A stretch of DNA of 64,000 nt from Bacillota bacterium (GCA_023435705.1 JAEYRH010000009.1:310001-374000); one strand, 5' to 3'. Shown: positions 16,416 through 25,175, counted from the first letter of the stretch. The notes: generated by a model from the sequence alone, not told the origin. Translations and numbers: made by a program.

Positions 16416-17279
16416 ATGGAATGGCTTGACAGCATGAACCGTGCGCTTGAGTATCTGGAGCAGGGCATGGAAGGCACTGTGGACATCGACGAGGCCGCGA
16501 AGCTGGCGTACTCGTCAAAGTTTCACTTTCAACGGATGTTCTCCATGCTCTGCGGCACCACTGTGGCCGACTATGTGCGCGGGCGCAGGCTCACGCTGGC
16601 GGCGCAAGACCTGGCGTTTGGCGACTGCCGGGTGTTGGACATTGCGCTGAAATACGGCTATGAAACGCCGGAAGCGTTTGCCAGGGCGTTCCGCAGGTTT
16701 CATGGCGTCACACCCTCGGAGGCGCGCGAGCCGGGGGTCACACTCAAGTCCATTCCCCGCCTCCGGCTGATCGTATCGGTGAAAGGAGCAACCAACATGG
16801 ACTACAGGATTATCAGGAAAGACCCTTTCCGGGTCGTTGGAAAGTTTACCCGTGTGACCACGGCCGATGGCCAGAACTTTCAGATCTGCCCCCGGTTCTG
16901 GTCCCAATGCCACGCCGATGGCACTGTGGAAGCGCTGTGCGGCATCGCCGACGAACCGGTGATGATGAGCGTGGTGGCCAACTTCAGCCCTGACATGTCG
17001 GAGTTTGACTATTATGTGGCTGTGCCGAAGAAGGAGGGCGGTCTCTCCGAGGGGGTCTCGGAGCTCAACATCCCGTCGCTCACCTGGGCGGTGTTTGACG
17101 CGGTGGGCCGCCTGCCCAATTCCATCCAGTCGCTGATGCCCAAGATCTATGGTGAGTGGTTCCCCGCTTCCAATTTCGAGCATGCTGACGGCCCTGAGAT
17201 CGAGGTCTACCTTGAGGGCAGCATGGATGACGACAAGTATCGCTGCGAAGTGTGGATCCCCGTGGTGAAGAAGGGGTGA
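16416..17279 (+). CDS. AraC family transcriptional regulator with GyrI-like effector domain
   Basis: A 287-residue regulator. Residues about 5-105 form the paired AraC helix-turn-helix, ending in the family signature DIALKYGYETPEAFARAFRR and FHGVTPSEAR. Residues about 130-287 form a GyrI-like effector-binding domain (PFRVVGKFTRV ... YYVAVPKKEGG ... FEHADGPEIEVYL), as in Rob/SoxS-like multidrug regulators that sense small amphipathic compounds. GTGGAGGAAGCAA sets the ATG at 16416. The inverted repeat at 16365-16383 is a candidate operator. The target could be itself, the divergent CAP gene or the downstream amidase gene. Confidence 0.9.
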   Translation: MEWLDSMNRALEYLEQGMEGTVDIDEAAKLAYSSKFHFQRMFSMLCGTTVADYVRGRRLTLAAQDLAFGDCRVLDIALKYGYETPEAFARAFRRFHGVTPSEAREPGVTLKSIPRLRLIVSVKGATNMDYRIIRKDPFRVVGKFTRVTTADGQNFQICPRFWSQCHADGTVEALCGIADEPVMMSVVANFSPDMSEFDYYVAVPKKEGGLSEGVSELNIPSLTWAVFDAVGRLPNSIQSLMPKIYGEWFPASNFEHADGPEIEVYLEGSMDDDKYRCEVWIPVVKKG

Positions 17280-17313
17280 TACCCCTCACAGAATCTTCTT
17301 CCCCAGTTTCCCA

Positions 17314-17340
17314 GTAGGGGCCGGGCTCCGCCCCGGCCCG
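17314..17340. repeat. GTAGGGG-type palindrome
   Basis: GTAGGGGCCGGG followed by CCCGGCCCG; the stem GGGCCGGG (17318-17325) pairs with CCCGGCCC (17332-17339). Lies between the AraC-type and C45 genes with no T-run. Confidence 0.6.
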
Positions 17341-17420
17341 TCATAGTTGAAACATCTCGTTCAATTCCATATCGTATAAATTTGTCCATATCAGTCCTGT
17401 TGCTGATGAGAGGAGAAGAA

Positions 17421-18545
17421 ATGAACCCAACAATCCAACCCAACGCAACTTTCCGCCACATTGTGCTGGAGGGCACCTCCTACGAGTGCGGCCTCGCCCT
17501 GGGTGAGCACATCAAGGCTTTTTCCGCCCAGGAGCGGGCGATGTATACGGAGCTTAAGCCCGAGCAGTCTGACATGGCGCCGGAGGCGCTGCAGGCGCTG
17601 ATGGCACTGAACGACAGGCACTGCCCCGGTGTGAGCGATGAGATCAGGGGCATGGCCGACGGCTTGTGCGTGCCGCTGCCAAGGCTCGCTGCCAACCTGA
17701 TGTGGCACACGCCTGTGGGCTGCTGCAGCCACATTGCCGTGCTGGCTGATGAGACAGTAGAGAACCACACGCTAGTCGCCCGCAGCTATGAGTGGAGCAC
17801 AGAGGATGCGCTCTGTCTGATCACCACCCGCGTGATTGGCAAGTATGCCCACATCGGTTTCTCCATCATGGGGTGCGGCCGGTTTGACGGCATCAACGAA
17901 AAGGGTTTGTGCATCACCATGTCAGCAGGGGCGCCGGGCAAGGAGCCCACCGGCGGTGGCTTCTTTTTCTGGGCGGCGATTCGCGCCGCGCTGGACAGCT
18001 GCGCCAACGTGGACGAGGCTGTGGCGCACATCTCGGCGATGCCCTCTTGTTTCTATGACAACCTGATCCTCACCGATAACCTTGGCAACGCCGCGCTCAT
18101 TGAAGACGCCTGCGGCCACCGCGCCGTTAAGCGCATCGGCCCGGGCAGCGCCGAGCGGCACCTGTTTTCCACCAACCACTTCACGCTTCCAGGCATGGCG
18201 GAGCGGGGCAGTAAGCCCATGTGGATGTCGGTGGCGCGGCATCAGCGGATCGAGCGGGAGTTTGCCCAGCGGCCCAAGGCCAGCCGTGAGTCGCTGAAGG
18301 CGCTTTTGACCGCTCCTGTGCCCGATGGGTTGAGCTGCCACTACTATTCTGACTGGTTCGGCACATTGTGGTCGATGCTCTTCGATGTGACCGCCGGGGA
18401 GGTGGAAGCTTGCTTTGGCTCGCCTCGCGCCAATGCCTGGCACACATTCGGTCTGAATGACCCTGCCGGGGTGACCGAATACCCTGCAGTGCTGCCCAAC
18501 GAAATTTGCGCAGACCGGCGCTTCTTTTCCACCCGGTGGGAATGA
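17421..18545 (+). CDS. C45-type Ntn-hydrolase/linear amide C-N hydrolase
   Basis: A 374-residue protein of the acyl-CoA:6-aminopenicillanic acid acyltransferase (peptidase C45) group. WHTPVGCCSHIAV carries the candidate nucleophile (Cys101 or Cys102), followed by ARSYEW, INEKGLCITMSAG and the TDNLGNAALIEDACG strand pair typical of Ntn hydrolases. Family members hydrolyse linear amide bonds in small molecules or acyl peptides; the substrate here is unknown. They autoprocess at the Cys, so the first 100 residues may be a propeptide. GAGAGGAGAAGAA precedes the ATG at 17421. A terminator follows. Confidence 0.85.
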   Translation: MNPTIQPNATFRHIVLEGTSYECGLALGEHIKAFSAQERAMYTELKPEQSDMAPEALQALMALNDRHCPGVSDEIRGMADGLCVPLPRLAANLMWHTPVGCCSHIAVLADETVENHTLVARSYEWSTEDALCLITTRVIGKYAHIGFSIMGCGRFDGINEKGLCITMSAGAPGKEPTGGGFFFWAAIRAALDSCANVDEAVAHISAMPSCFYDNLILTDNLGNAALIEDACGHRAVKRIGPGSAERHLFSTNHFTLPGMAERGSKPMWMSVARHQRIEREFAQRPKASRESLKALLTAPVPDGLSCHYYSDWFGTLWSMLFDVTAGEVEACFGSPRANAWHTFGLNDPAGVTEYPAVLPNEICADRRFFSTRWE

Positions 18546-18571
18546 CCGCTACACTTTATCCATAAGCATCG

Positions 18572-18606
18572 ACGCCTCCATGCCTCAACGACAGGGAGGC
18601 GTTTTT
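18572..18606 (+). terminator. Terminator after C45 gene
   Basis: ACGCCTCC (18572-18579) pairs with GGAGGCGT (18595-18602), followed by TTTTC. The loop is 15 nt. Confidence 0.8.
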
Positions 18607-18710
18607 CTGTTTGCAAGCAGCTGAACCGAGTGTATCGTGTCGAATAACAGACTTTTTGCTGTTGATGTTGTATAATGATAGGAATGGACAAAGGATGACC
18701 GGAGGCTGAT

Positions 18711-19079
18711 ATGGCGCTCAAAATGGAGTTGGCCAAGCTGATCCCCTTTGCGATCTTTTATGCCTGCTGCTCGGTGATCGGCCTGCTGCTGATCAAGACC
18801 GGAGGCACCGGTGGGGTGATGCTGGCAGGCATTAGGCTAAACTGGAAGATTTTTCTGGGCCTGGCCATCTATTTTGCCGGCTTTTGCACCTATCTGTTTC
18901 TGGTGCAGCGTTATGATCTGAGTTATGTGCTTCCGTTGGTCATCGGCATGAACTATGTGGCGGTGGTGCTTGCGGCGGCGTTTGTGCTCCGCGAGCAGGT
19001 GGCGCCCACCCAATGGTTGGGTATCGTCGCCGTTTTTGCGGGAATCCTGTTGATGAACCTGAAACCGGGAGGAAAATGA
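18711..19079 (+). CDS. SMR/EamA-like small membrane transporter
   Basis: A 122-residue, four-helix protein (about 8-28, 45-63, 69-92 and 98-116) resembling half-size EamA/SMR subunits such as ArnE/ArnF. The cues are TYLFLVQRYDLSYVLPLVIGMNY split over helices and a final QWLGIVAVFAGILLMNLKP. Such proteins dimerise and move lipid-linked sugars or small cations; the substrate is unknown. GGAGG precedes the ATG. Its stop overlaps the next start as ATGA, so it is translationally coupled to the lipoprotein that follows. Confidence 0.85.
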   Translation: MALKMELAKLIPFAIFYACCSVIGLLLIKTGGTGGVMLAGIRLNWKIFLGLAIYFAGFCTYLFLVQRYDLSYVLPLVIGMNYVAVVLAAAFVLREQVAPTQWLGIVAVFAGILLMNLKPGGK

Positions 19080-20299
19080 GAATTTTCAGAGCATTCCGCC
19101 CATTGGTGGCGGTCATTTTTGCAGCAGCGGCCATGATGGCCAGCGCCTGCGGCGCACCCAAACCGGATGCCACGGCCCACCCGGACATGGAGGCTTTGCA
19201 GGGCCGATGGCAGCAATTCATCCCGGTGGAAGCCCTGCCGGAGCAGCTTTTGCTGGATCCGTCGGGCAGCGCCACCTTGGGCGATGAAACTGGCACCTGG
19301 GTGTTGCAGGGTGGCCTGATGGTGTTGCGCCAGGGTGGTGCTGAGCGTTCCTTTAGCTATACCATCTCCGGCTACATGCTCACGCTTTTTGACATGGATG
19401 CTGACGTCAGCTCCTTTTACATCAATCCTGATGAATTCGCGGCGGAAGCCTCCGGCAATGGAGAGCTCGCGGGCGAGTGGGCTGCTTTCGATAGCTGGGG
19501 GAAATTGTCCTTTGACGGCAAGGGCGGCCTTGTGAGCATGGTGCACACCGAGGGTGGCGACACCCGCATCGACCAGACCTACGCTGCCCGTGATGGGATT
19601 CTTCAAGCGGAGGACACCTCAGGTAATTTCTCCTATAATCTCTACTCCATGAGCCAGGATGGCGCTCTGCTTCTGGCAGAGACCTCCGATTATGACAATG
19701 ATGTGAAGCAATGGACGAGCTATTGGAAACGGGTCGAGCCCGATCAGGGCTTGCTCGGCCAATGGGCCCGCGTGATCAGCACCGACACCGGCAACACATC
19801 CATGCCGGATATGTTGGAGATGGCTGCGGCTGGTATGGGCAAGGCTGGTGCCAAGGGTGCCATGCCGGTAGATTTCCATTGGGAGTATTACAACGGTGGG
19901 TTTCTGCTCATGCGGATCGGCAGCGACCACCTGTATGCCTGGTGTGGTGCCGAGGGCGGCGTGCTGTTTGTGGGCAATCCCGATGTGGATGAATGCTGGT
20001 ATGTGGACCAAAGCCGTTACCACCCCACAGCAGAGCCGCTTGGCGAGCTTGCCGGAAATTGGGCCACTGATGACGGCGCTGTGACGCTGATTGTGGAGGA
20101 CTCTTCATTCAAGCTTCACAGCAACAAGGAGGACACCGCCTTTACGGCCCTTGCTGCCGACGGCATGCTGAGGCTCAAGCAAGGCAGCGCATCGTATTAT
20201 GCGGCTTATTCCCTGGAGGATGGAGAGCTGCGCCTGTATGGTGCGGGTTTACCGGTGATCGGACAGATGGAGATGCCGTTGGTGTTGGTGAAGCAATAA
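19076..20299 (+). CDS. Putative lipoprotein built of beta repeats
   Basis: A 407-residue exported protein. The N-terminal signal (MRIFRAFRPLVAVIFAAAAM) ends in a weak lipobox before Cys25. The mature part contains at least four repeats that begin with a Leu-x-Gly-x-Trp motif (LQGRWQQF, LAGEWAAF, LLGQWARV, LAGNWATD), each running into alternating beta-strand-like sequence, as in lipocalin-like or DUF5640-type domains. Function unknown. The start overlaps the stop of the SMR-like gene (ATGA), so transporter and lipoprotein are made together, which suggests a common envelope task. Confidence 0.8.
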   Translation: MRIFRAFRPLVAVIFAAAAMMASACGAPKPDATAHPDMEALQGRWQQFIPVEALPEQLLLDPSGSATLGDETGTWVLQGGLMVLRQGGAERSFSYTISGYMLTLFDMDADVSSFYINPDEFAAEASGNGELAGEWAAFDSWGKLSFDGKGGLVSMVHTEGGDTRIDQTYAARDGILQAEDTSGNFSYNLYSMSQDGALLLAETSDYDNDVKQWTSYWKRVEPDQGLLGQWARVISTDTGNTSMPDMLEMAAAGMGKAGAKGAMPVDFHWEYYNGGFLLMRIGSDHLYAWCGAEGGVLFVGNPDVDECWYVDQSRYHPTAEPLGELAGNWATDDGAVTLIVEDSSFKLHSNKEDTAFTALAADGMLRLKQGSASYYAAYSLEDGELRLYGAGLPVIGQMEMPLVLVKQ

Positions 20300-20327
20300 A
20301 GCTCAAGAATTGGCAGGAGGAAGAAAG

Positions 20328-20816
20328 ATGAACGCTGCGGTGGTCTATTACAGCTTTCAGGGTAATGTCGCTCTGGCGGCCAAGGCTCTGGCGGAAAAGC
20401 TTGGTGCGCGCCTGGTTGAGCTCAGGGAATCCAAGAGCCGGTCAATGGGCCCAGGCGGCTTTATACTGGCGGGATTTCAGGCTTCGGTTGGCTTGAAAAG
20501 CAAGCTTGCCGACCAACCCTGTCAGGACGTGTCCGGCTTTGGGGAGTTGCATCTGATCACGCCCATCTGGGCCTCCAAGCCGGTGCCGGCGATGAACCGT
20601 TTCCTATTCGATTGTGATTTCTCGGGCAAAACCGTCTCGCTGTACGCGGTGATGGCAGACCCCTCTGCTAAAGCTGAAAAGGCCTGGCAGGTAATGGCCG
20701 CACAAGTGGAGAAAAAGGGCGGTAAGGTGAAAGCCACATACGGTCTTGTGGGTGCGGGGCCTGGCAAGGGCGTCAACGAGGAGCTGGCGCAGAATATCTG
20801 TGCATTAGGGCAGTAG
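20328..20816 (+). CDS. Flavodoxin family protein
   Basis: A 162-residue flavodoxin-fold protein: AAVVYYSFQGNVALAAKALA is the FMN phosphate-binding loop region, and HLITPIWASKPVPAMNRFL is the second flavin-contact segment. It would serve as a small FMN electron carrier or reductase component. GGCAGGAGGAAGAAAG sets the ATG at 20328. It stands 28 bp after the lipoprotein gene. Its stop codon lies inside the 17-nt repeat that also follows ftsH, and a hairpin terminator lies 43 bp downstream. Confidence 0.85.
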   Translation: MNAAVVYYSFQGNVALAAKALAEKLGARLVELRESKSRSMGPGGFILAGFQASVGLKSKLADQPCQDVSGFGELHLITPIWASKPVPAMNRFLFDCDFSGKTVSLYAVMADPSAKAEKAWQVMAAQVEKKGGKVKATYGLVGAGPGKGVNEELAQNICALGQ

Positions 20817-20827
20817 CCAGTAGTCAG
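20811..20827. repeat. 17-nt repeat, copy 2
   Basis: CAGTAGCCAGTAGTCAG, identical to 15158-15174. It supplies the TAG stop codon (20814-20816) of the flavodoxin gene. Confidence 0.8.
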
Positions 20828-20859
20828 CAGTTAGTGGCCAGAGATAATCGGATGCTGCA

Positions 20860-20887
20860 GGGGCGGTTCACACGAACCGCCCCTTTT
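20860..20887 (+). terminator. Terminator within a palindrome element
   Basis: GGGGCGGTTC/GAACCGCCCC, a perfect 10-bp stem with an ACAC loop and TTTT. The GGGGCG...CGCCCC frame matches the intergenic palindrome family. Confidence 0.85.
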
Positions 20888-20911
20888 GATACGAATTTCA
20901 TTTGAGCCATT

Positions 20912-20940
20912 TTGTTTCCGTCTCTTTTTGCTACTATAAT
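20912..20940 (+). promoter_or_regulatory. Promoter of the ECF sigma operon
   Basis: TTGTTT (20912-20917), a 17-bp spacer and TATAAT (20935-20940), about 40 bp before the TTG start. A housekeeping-type promoter, not an obvious ECF site. Confidence 0.6.
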
Positions 20941-20979
20941 GGGTAGTATTGTTGAAAGCTTTCAAAAACGGAGTGTGCG

Positions 20980-21486
20980 TTGGATCAAAAAGCTCTTAAT
21001 AAAATCGGGCAAAATGACAGCCACGCCTTTGCCGCGCTCTATGAGCGCCTTGCCGAGCCTGCGCTGCGGTTTGCTGCAGCAGTCATGGGAAACGACAGCC
21101 TGGCGGCAGACGCCGTGCAGGAGACGTTCCTGCGGGTGCACCGCAACATGCACCGCTTTGACACCCGCAAGCCCTTTGATCCTTGGTTTTACCGCATCCT
21201 CCTCAATGAATGCCGCAGGGCAATGCGGTGGCGGAAACGGCTTGCGCCGGTGGAATCCGTGCCAGACCGTGCTGCGCCGAAGCAGGACGAATACCGGGCT
21301 CTTTATGAGGCGGTGGGCTCAATGGAGACTGGCCTCAGGGAACCGCTGGTGCTGCATTACCTGATGGGTTATCGCGACCGGGAGATCGCCGCGATCCTCG
21401 GTGTGAGCGTGGTGGCGGCAAAGGGCCGCCTGAAACGGGCCAGAGAAAAGCTCCGGCAGGAGCTCGTGAAAGGTGATGAACGATGA
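20980..21486 (+). CDS. ECF-type RNA polymerase sigma factor
   Basis: A 168-residue sigma-70 family protein of the extracytoplasmic function type. Region 2 is ALYERLAEPALRFAAAVMGN plus AADAVQETFLRVHRN, and region 4 is EPLVLHYLMGYRDREIAAIL with the recognition helix VSVVAAKGRLKRAREKL. It redirects RNA polymerase to stress or envelope promoters. I take the TTG at 20980 (MDQKALNKIG), which has GGAG six bases upstream. Its stop overlaps the next start as ATGA, so it is coupled to its probable anti-sigma factor. Confidence 0.92.
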   Translation: MDQKALNKIGQNDSHAFAALYERLAEPALRFAAAVMGNDSLAADAVQETFLRVHRNMHRFDTRKPFDPWFYRILLNECRRAMRWRKRLAPVESVPDRAAPKQDEYRALYEAVGSMETGLREPLVLHYLMGYRDREIAAILGVSVVAAKGRLKRAREKLRQELVKGDER

Positions 21487-22709
21487 ACGATCGCGAGTGG
21501 GATCGCCGGGTCGCCGAAGCGTTGCGGAGCAGCACCGATACCGCTGCGCGGCAAAAGGCGCCGGTTTGGCGGGCGGTTCAAAGGAAACTTGCTCAAATCG
21601 AACAAGACAAGCAACAAAAGGAGGCGCGTATGAAACGGAAACTGTGGTTCACCACCGCAGCGGCCGCCACAGTGGCGGCGGCGGGGCTGGTGTTTTTCTC
21701 TTTGACGCCTGAGGGCACGGCGCTGGCCGACCGTGTCGTGAAGTTCTTTGCGCCGCAAAAGCAGCTGGACACGCAGATTGAAGGCGGCACAGAAACACAG
21801 CAGGCGGCGCTTTTCACCAATAAGCATGGCGAAGTGGGCTATGTGATCTATATTGACACCGAGCGGTATGGAAAGCAGAGCAACGGTGGGGTGGATTATT
21901 ACAAGGCTCTGAACCAGCCGGAAGGTTATCCGCCAGTGCAAATGGAGATCAGCCAGGTCATGGGCACAGACGCCCAGCAGGAGTATCAGAAGCTTCTTTC
22001 TGACGCAAAAAGCGGGTTCGACGTTGCGGAAGGCCTCGGGCAGGTCACCGAGCCTGTGAAAAGCTGGGCCATCCTGGCCTACGATGAGGAGGGCAGTGAT
22101 GCCCCCTATGAAAACATCTATGTGGTTGATAATACGAAAGGTGGCTGCTTCGTGATCCGCTGCCGGATGTTCCGCGAAGCGGCAGAGGGCCATGGTGCCC
22201 GGTTTCTCGAGATGTTGAAGACCTTTGAGGTCGTGCGCTCGTCACAGATGGAGTCCGCCATGCCTCAAACACCGGCGCCCACACCGGCGCCCACGGCGGA
22301 GTTGAAACCGACAAAACTCACTTGGGACAACCTGATGATCTTTGGAGCGAAGTTGGACACCAATGGATTCGAGGCAATCAACGCCCTGACCGATGCGATT
22401 GGTTCACAACCGGTGCGAGATGATACGGTCATCAGCGGGGGCGGCAAAACCCGCACTGTGGCATGGGCCGATGGAACAATTGCCGTGTTGCGCAACGCCG
22501 ATCTCTACTCCATTGAGACCACAAACTCCAATGCCTCTGTGGTGGGTTTGCACCCTGGTATGACGCTGGATCAGTTCAAGGCTGTGCTCGGTGAGCCCCA
22601 TGAGGGGATCAACGGCACGCTGGCCTGGGGTGTGGGCAGCAATGACAACTTGATCATTACCTTGGCTGATGGTGCTGTTACCTCTATCAAGATCTCGTTG
22701 GTGGAGTGA
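21483..22709 (+). CDS. Transmembrane anti-sigma factor-like protein
   Basis: A 408-residue single-pass membrane protein. The N-terminal 50 residues are charged and cytoplasmic (EWDRRVAEALRSS ... VWRAVQRKLAQIEQDK), followed by a TM helix at about 53-73 and an outer sensor region. The outer part has a domain at about 85-255, a Pro/Thr linker (PQTPAPTPAPTAE) and a last domain ending GLHPGMTLDQFKAVLGEP, which recalls the SmpA/BamE-like GMT...LGEP motif. Position and coupling to the ECF gene indicate a cognate anti-sigma that releases the sigma factor on an envelope signal. A terminator follows. Confidence 0.82.
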   Translation: MNDREWDRRVAEALRSSTDTAARQKAPVWRAVQRKLAQIEQDKQQKEARMKRKLWFTTAAAATVAAAGLVFFSLTPEGTALADRVVKFFAPQKQLDTQIEGGTETQQAALFTNKHGEVGYVIYIDTERYGKQSNGGVDYYKALNQPEGYPPVQMEISQVMGTDAQQEYQKLLSDAKSGFDVAEGLGQVTEPVKSWAILAYDEEGSDAPYENIYVVDNTKGGCFVIRCRMFREAAEGHGARFLEMLKTFEVVRSSQMESAMPQTPAPTPAPTAELKPTKLTWDNLMIFGAKLDTNGFEAINALTDAIGSQPVRDDTVISGGGKTRTVAWADGTIAVLRNADLYSIETTNSNASVVGLHPGMTLDQFKAVLGEPHEGINGTLAWGVGSNDNLIITLADGAVTSIKISLVE

Positions 22710-22719
22710 GCCACAAAGA

Positions 22720-22765
22720 AACCGGGGCTACCGCTGTTGCATGCGATCGCCCCGGTTCTGTTTTT
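22720..22765. terminator. Bidirectional terminator
   Basis: AACCGGGGC (22720-22728) pairs with GCCCCGGTT (22749-22757). CTGTTTTTG follows on the plus strand and TTTCTTTG on the minus strand. It serves both the anti-sigma gene and the pilus operon. Confidence 0.8.
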
Positions 22766-22772
22766 GTACTGG

Positions 22773-23471
22773 CTATTTCGCCGGGAACAGCGTCAGCTTC
22801 CTGTCCGCCTCGGTGGGTGTGAGCGGCGGTTCCAGCTGTTGCCCTTCCGGCAGCTCGAAGGCGTAGAAGACCAATTCCAGATGCACATAGATCACTTGAT
22901 TATCCGGTAACGCTGCCGGTGCCGGTGTGGCGGTTGCATCTGCTGGAGTTGTGCCTTCCGGCGAGGTGGTGACTGGTGCCTGCTGCGATTCCGGCTTGCG
23001 GTATTCGGCCTGGATATAAGCGACCTGATTGTACAGCTCATTGTTCTTCAGGTCGTCCATGATCGCCACATACTCTTTCCAGGAGGTGTGAAAGTCGATC
23101 GCAATGTGCTGAGTTTGAAATTTCCCTGCTTGCTCCTGATCGGCAGGGGCCTGGATGGAGATGCCCTTCGCCCTGCCCTTGACCAGATTTTCCAGATAAA
23201 GCAGGATCTTCGCGTGGTCGATGCCGGTTGCCACAGTGGCTCCCTTTTCCTTCAGATTGCTTTCCAGCTCGGCGATGCTGTCTTTCATGCTCCCGATCTT
23301 GGACGCTTGCATGTTCAGCACATTCAATCGTGATTGGGCGGATGTCAGGCGTTGTTTGGCGTCGCTGGTGTTCTGGAGATAAGGCATCAGGAAGTACATC
23401 ACATAAACGGCCACCGTCACGACGATCAGCCCGAAGACAATCAGGAATTTCTCCCTTTTGGTCAGTGTCAT
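22773..23471 (-). CDS. pilO: Type IV pilus inner-membrane protein PilO
   Basis: A 232-residue protein with one N-terminal TM helix (about 10-30) and a coiled-coil stretch (about 38-75), then an alpha/beta domain beginning LLYLENLVKGRAKGISIQ, the usual PilO layout. A Thr/Pro/Ala-rich insertion (about 165-195) lies before the last beta strand. With PilM and PilN it forms the cytoplasm-to-wall alignment complex of the pilus machine. It is the last gene of the pilus operon; its ATG overlaps the stop of pilN by four bases (ATGA). A bidirectional terminator follows at 22720-22765. Confidence 0.85.
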   Translation of the reverse strand: MTLTKREKFLIVFGLIVVTVAVYVMYFLMPYLQNTSDAKQRLTSAQSRLNVLNMQASKIGSMKDSIAELESNLKEKGATVATGIDHAKILLYLENLVKGRAKGISIQAPADQEQAGKFQTQHIAIDFHTSWKEYVAIMDDLKNNELYNQVAYIQAEYRKPESQQAPVTTSPEGTTPADATATPAPAALPDNQVIYVHLELVFYAFELPEGQQLEPPLTPTEADRKLTLFPAK

Positions 23472-24133
23472 TGACCGTCACCTCCTTGCGTGGCAGGTGC
23501 TTGCGTTGGTTCTGCTGTGGGTGCGAGCGCTGGCACAAGGCGGACGGTCAAGGTGAAAAGCCGCGGCAACGTGGCGCCCGGATCCGGGTTTTCGACGGCA
23601 CTGGCAAGCGAGGCGCCATAAGTGTTGGGTTGGGCGCGCAGGTTCACGAGGAATTGGGCCACGTCCGAGTCGGTCGCGGCAATCCCTGTGACGGAAAGCT
23701 CCCCGTTGGCCAGCGTGTATGCGATCAGTGTGATCTTATCCGGGCAGGCGATGGAGAGCATGCTGTTGATGCTGGCGGGGTGCAGGCCCGATCCGGTGAT
23801 GCCCTCAATGCTTGATACCATTTCCTGAAGGCTGTTGCGCTGGGCGACGACCTCAGTAAATTCCGTCTCCACGTGGGTCAGCGCGGCCGCTTGGTTTTCT
23901 GCGGCGTTTGCCTTGTTCTGCAAGCTGCTGAGCCAGGTGGAGGGCAGATAGACAGCCACCGCCGCCAGAGCCAGCACACCCAGGAGCACAAACAGCGCCA
24001 TTGTGCCCTGCCGGGCGACCCGTTCGGAGTTTTCGTTTACCGGCAGCAGGTTGATGTCTCGCTTCAGTGCGCCGGATGGTCTTGTGGTTTTCACGGCTGA
24101 TTTTTCGGTGGATGGCATTGGATTCTGCATCAT
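23468..24133 (-). CDS. pilN: Type IV pilus assembly protein PilN
   Basis: A 221-residue single-TM protein. A short cytoplasmic tail carries the PilM-binding consensus (KRDINLLPVNE, residues about 24-34), then a TM helix (about 47-65), a coiled-coil (about 70-110) and a ferredoxin-like domain. The DINLLP motif is diagnostic. I start at the ATG at 24133 (MMQNPMPSTEK), which follows CGGAGGTGGATTGAG and overlaps the end of pilM by one base. It couples cytoplasmic PilM to the outer PilNO dimer. The C-terminus ends in a low-complexity tail. Confidence 0.88.
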   Translation of the reverse strand: MMQNPMPSTEKSAVKTTRPSGALKRDINLLPVNENSERVARQGTMALFVLLGVLALAAVAVYLPSTWLSSLQNKANAAENQAAALTHVETEFTEVVAQRNSLQEMVSSIEGITGSGLHPASINSMLSIACPDKITLIAYTLANGELSVTGIAATDSDVAQFLVNLRAQPNTYGASLASAVENPDPGATLPRLFTLTVRLVPALAPTAEPTQAPATQGGDGQ

Positions 24134-24134
24134 C

Positions 24135-25145
24135 TCAATCCACCTCCGTGAGCGTGCAGCCGGCAGCGGCTGCAAAAGCTGACAATCTTTGGCCGGAATC
24201 GTTCCCACTGGCCAGCACGCTGGACAGCAGGGCGCTGATGTCCTGCACAGGCAGGTTCATCCGGTCCTGAATCATTTGCGCAATCCCCGGGATCCGGGCT
24301 CCTGCCCCGCACAGATAAACCTGGTCCACCGTGGTCATCTGGTTGCGTGAGCGGAAATAGTCAGTGGTGCGCACTGCGTCACCCACCACCTGGTCCAGAT
24401 AGTCACTGATGGCCTGTTTGCATTCGGGGCTTTGGTCCATGCCCAGGATCATCTCAAGCGCCCTTAGCTCATCGGTATCCATGGTTTTGGCCAGCATGGC
24501 CGCGATGGCGGACAAGCCCATTGTGTTGGCCTTGCCTACGAAAAACCGCCCGGACTGATAGGTGTCAATCAGTGTGGTGTTCATCCCCAGGTCGATCACG
24601 GCGAAGCTGCTGCTGCGGCCCAGGATGTGGTTGACCAGCTTTTCCCTGGCGTTGGCAGCCACATCCACCGACACCACCTTCAGCCCCGCCTGGGAAAGCG
24701 CCTGAATGTAGGGCGTGATGATGTTCTTCGGCATTGCCACAATCATCACCTTGTATTGCGTGGCAGCCCCCTCGGTGAGCACGTCCTGCACCTTGTAGTC
24801 AATCACATAGAGCGCCGGGTCCACGGCCAGATAGCCGGAGATCTCGTCCACGACATTCTGCTTGAGCTGCTCGGCGGACATCTTGGGCAGCACTGTGTGG
24901 CGGATGATGATGTCCATGCCGCTCAGGCACAGGGCAGCCTTGCCCCCTGCGATATGGCCGGCCGCCATCGCCTTTTTCACGGTGGCTGCCAGCAGCTTCG
25001 ATGAATTGATGATGTTGCCGGCCATCACGCCGTCAGGCAGTGGCGCGATCCCGGTTTTCCAGTTGCGGGGGCCATAGCTTTGCACCAGCTTCACTGCGCT
25101 GGAGCCTACGTCGATGCCGACGATATTCTTCCTTTGTATCGGCAA
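24135..25145 (-). CDS. pilM: Type IV pilus actin-like protein PilM
   Basis: A 336-residue actin/FtsA-fold ATPase. VGIDVGSSAVKLVQ is the phosphate-1 motif, SFAVIDLGMNTTLIDTYQ phosphate-2, and VYLCGAGARIPGIAQ the adenosine motif; the family is PilM_2. It binds the PilN tail and organises the assembly platform. The start is TTG at 25145, supported by AGGA seven bases upstream; no ATG or GTG with a site is available near the conserved start. It sits between the pilX-like gene (30 bp gap) and pilN. Confidence 0.9.
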   Translation of the reverse strand: MPIQRKNIVGIDVGSSAVKLVQSYGPRNWKTGIAPLPDGVMAGNIINSSKLLAATVKKAMAAGHIAGGKAALCLSGMDIIIRHTVLPKMSAEQLKQNVVDEISGYLAVDPALYVIDYKVQDVLTEGAATQYKVMIVAMPKNIITPYIQALSQAGLKVVSVDVAANAREKLVNHILGRSSSFAVIDLGMNTTLIDTYQSGRFFVGKANTMGLSAIAAMLAKTMDTDELRALEMILGMDQSPECKQAISDYLDQVVGDAVRTTDYFRSRNQMTTVDQVYLCGAGARIPGIAQMIQDRMNLPVQDISALLSSVLASGNDSGQRLSAFAAAAGCTLTEVD

Positions 25146-25175
25146 ATGAAGTTCCTCTCCTCCCTGTTCTGGATG

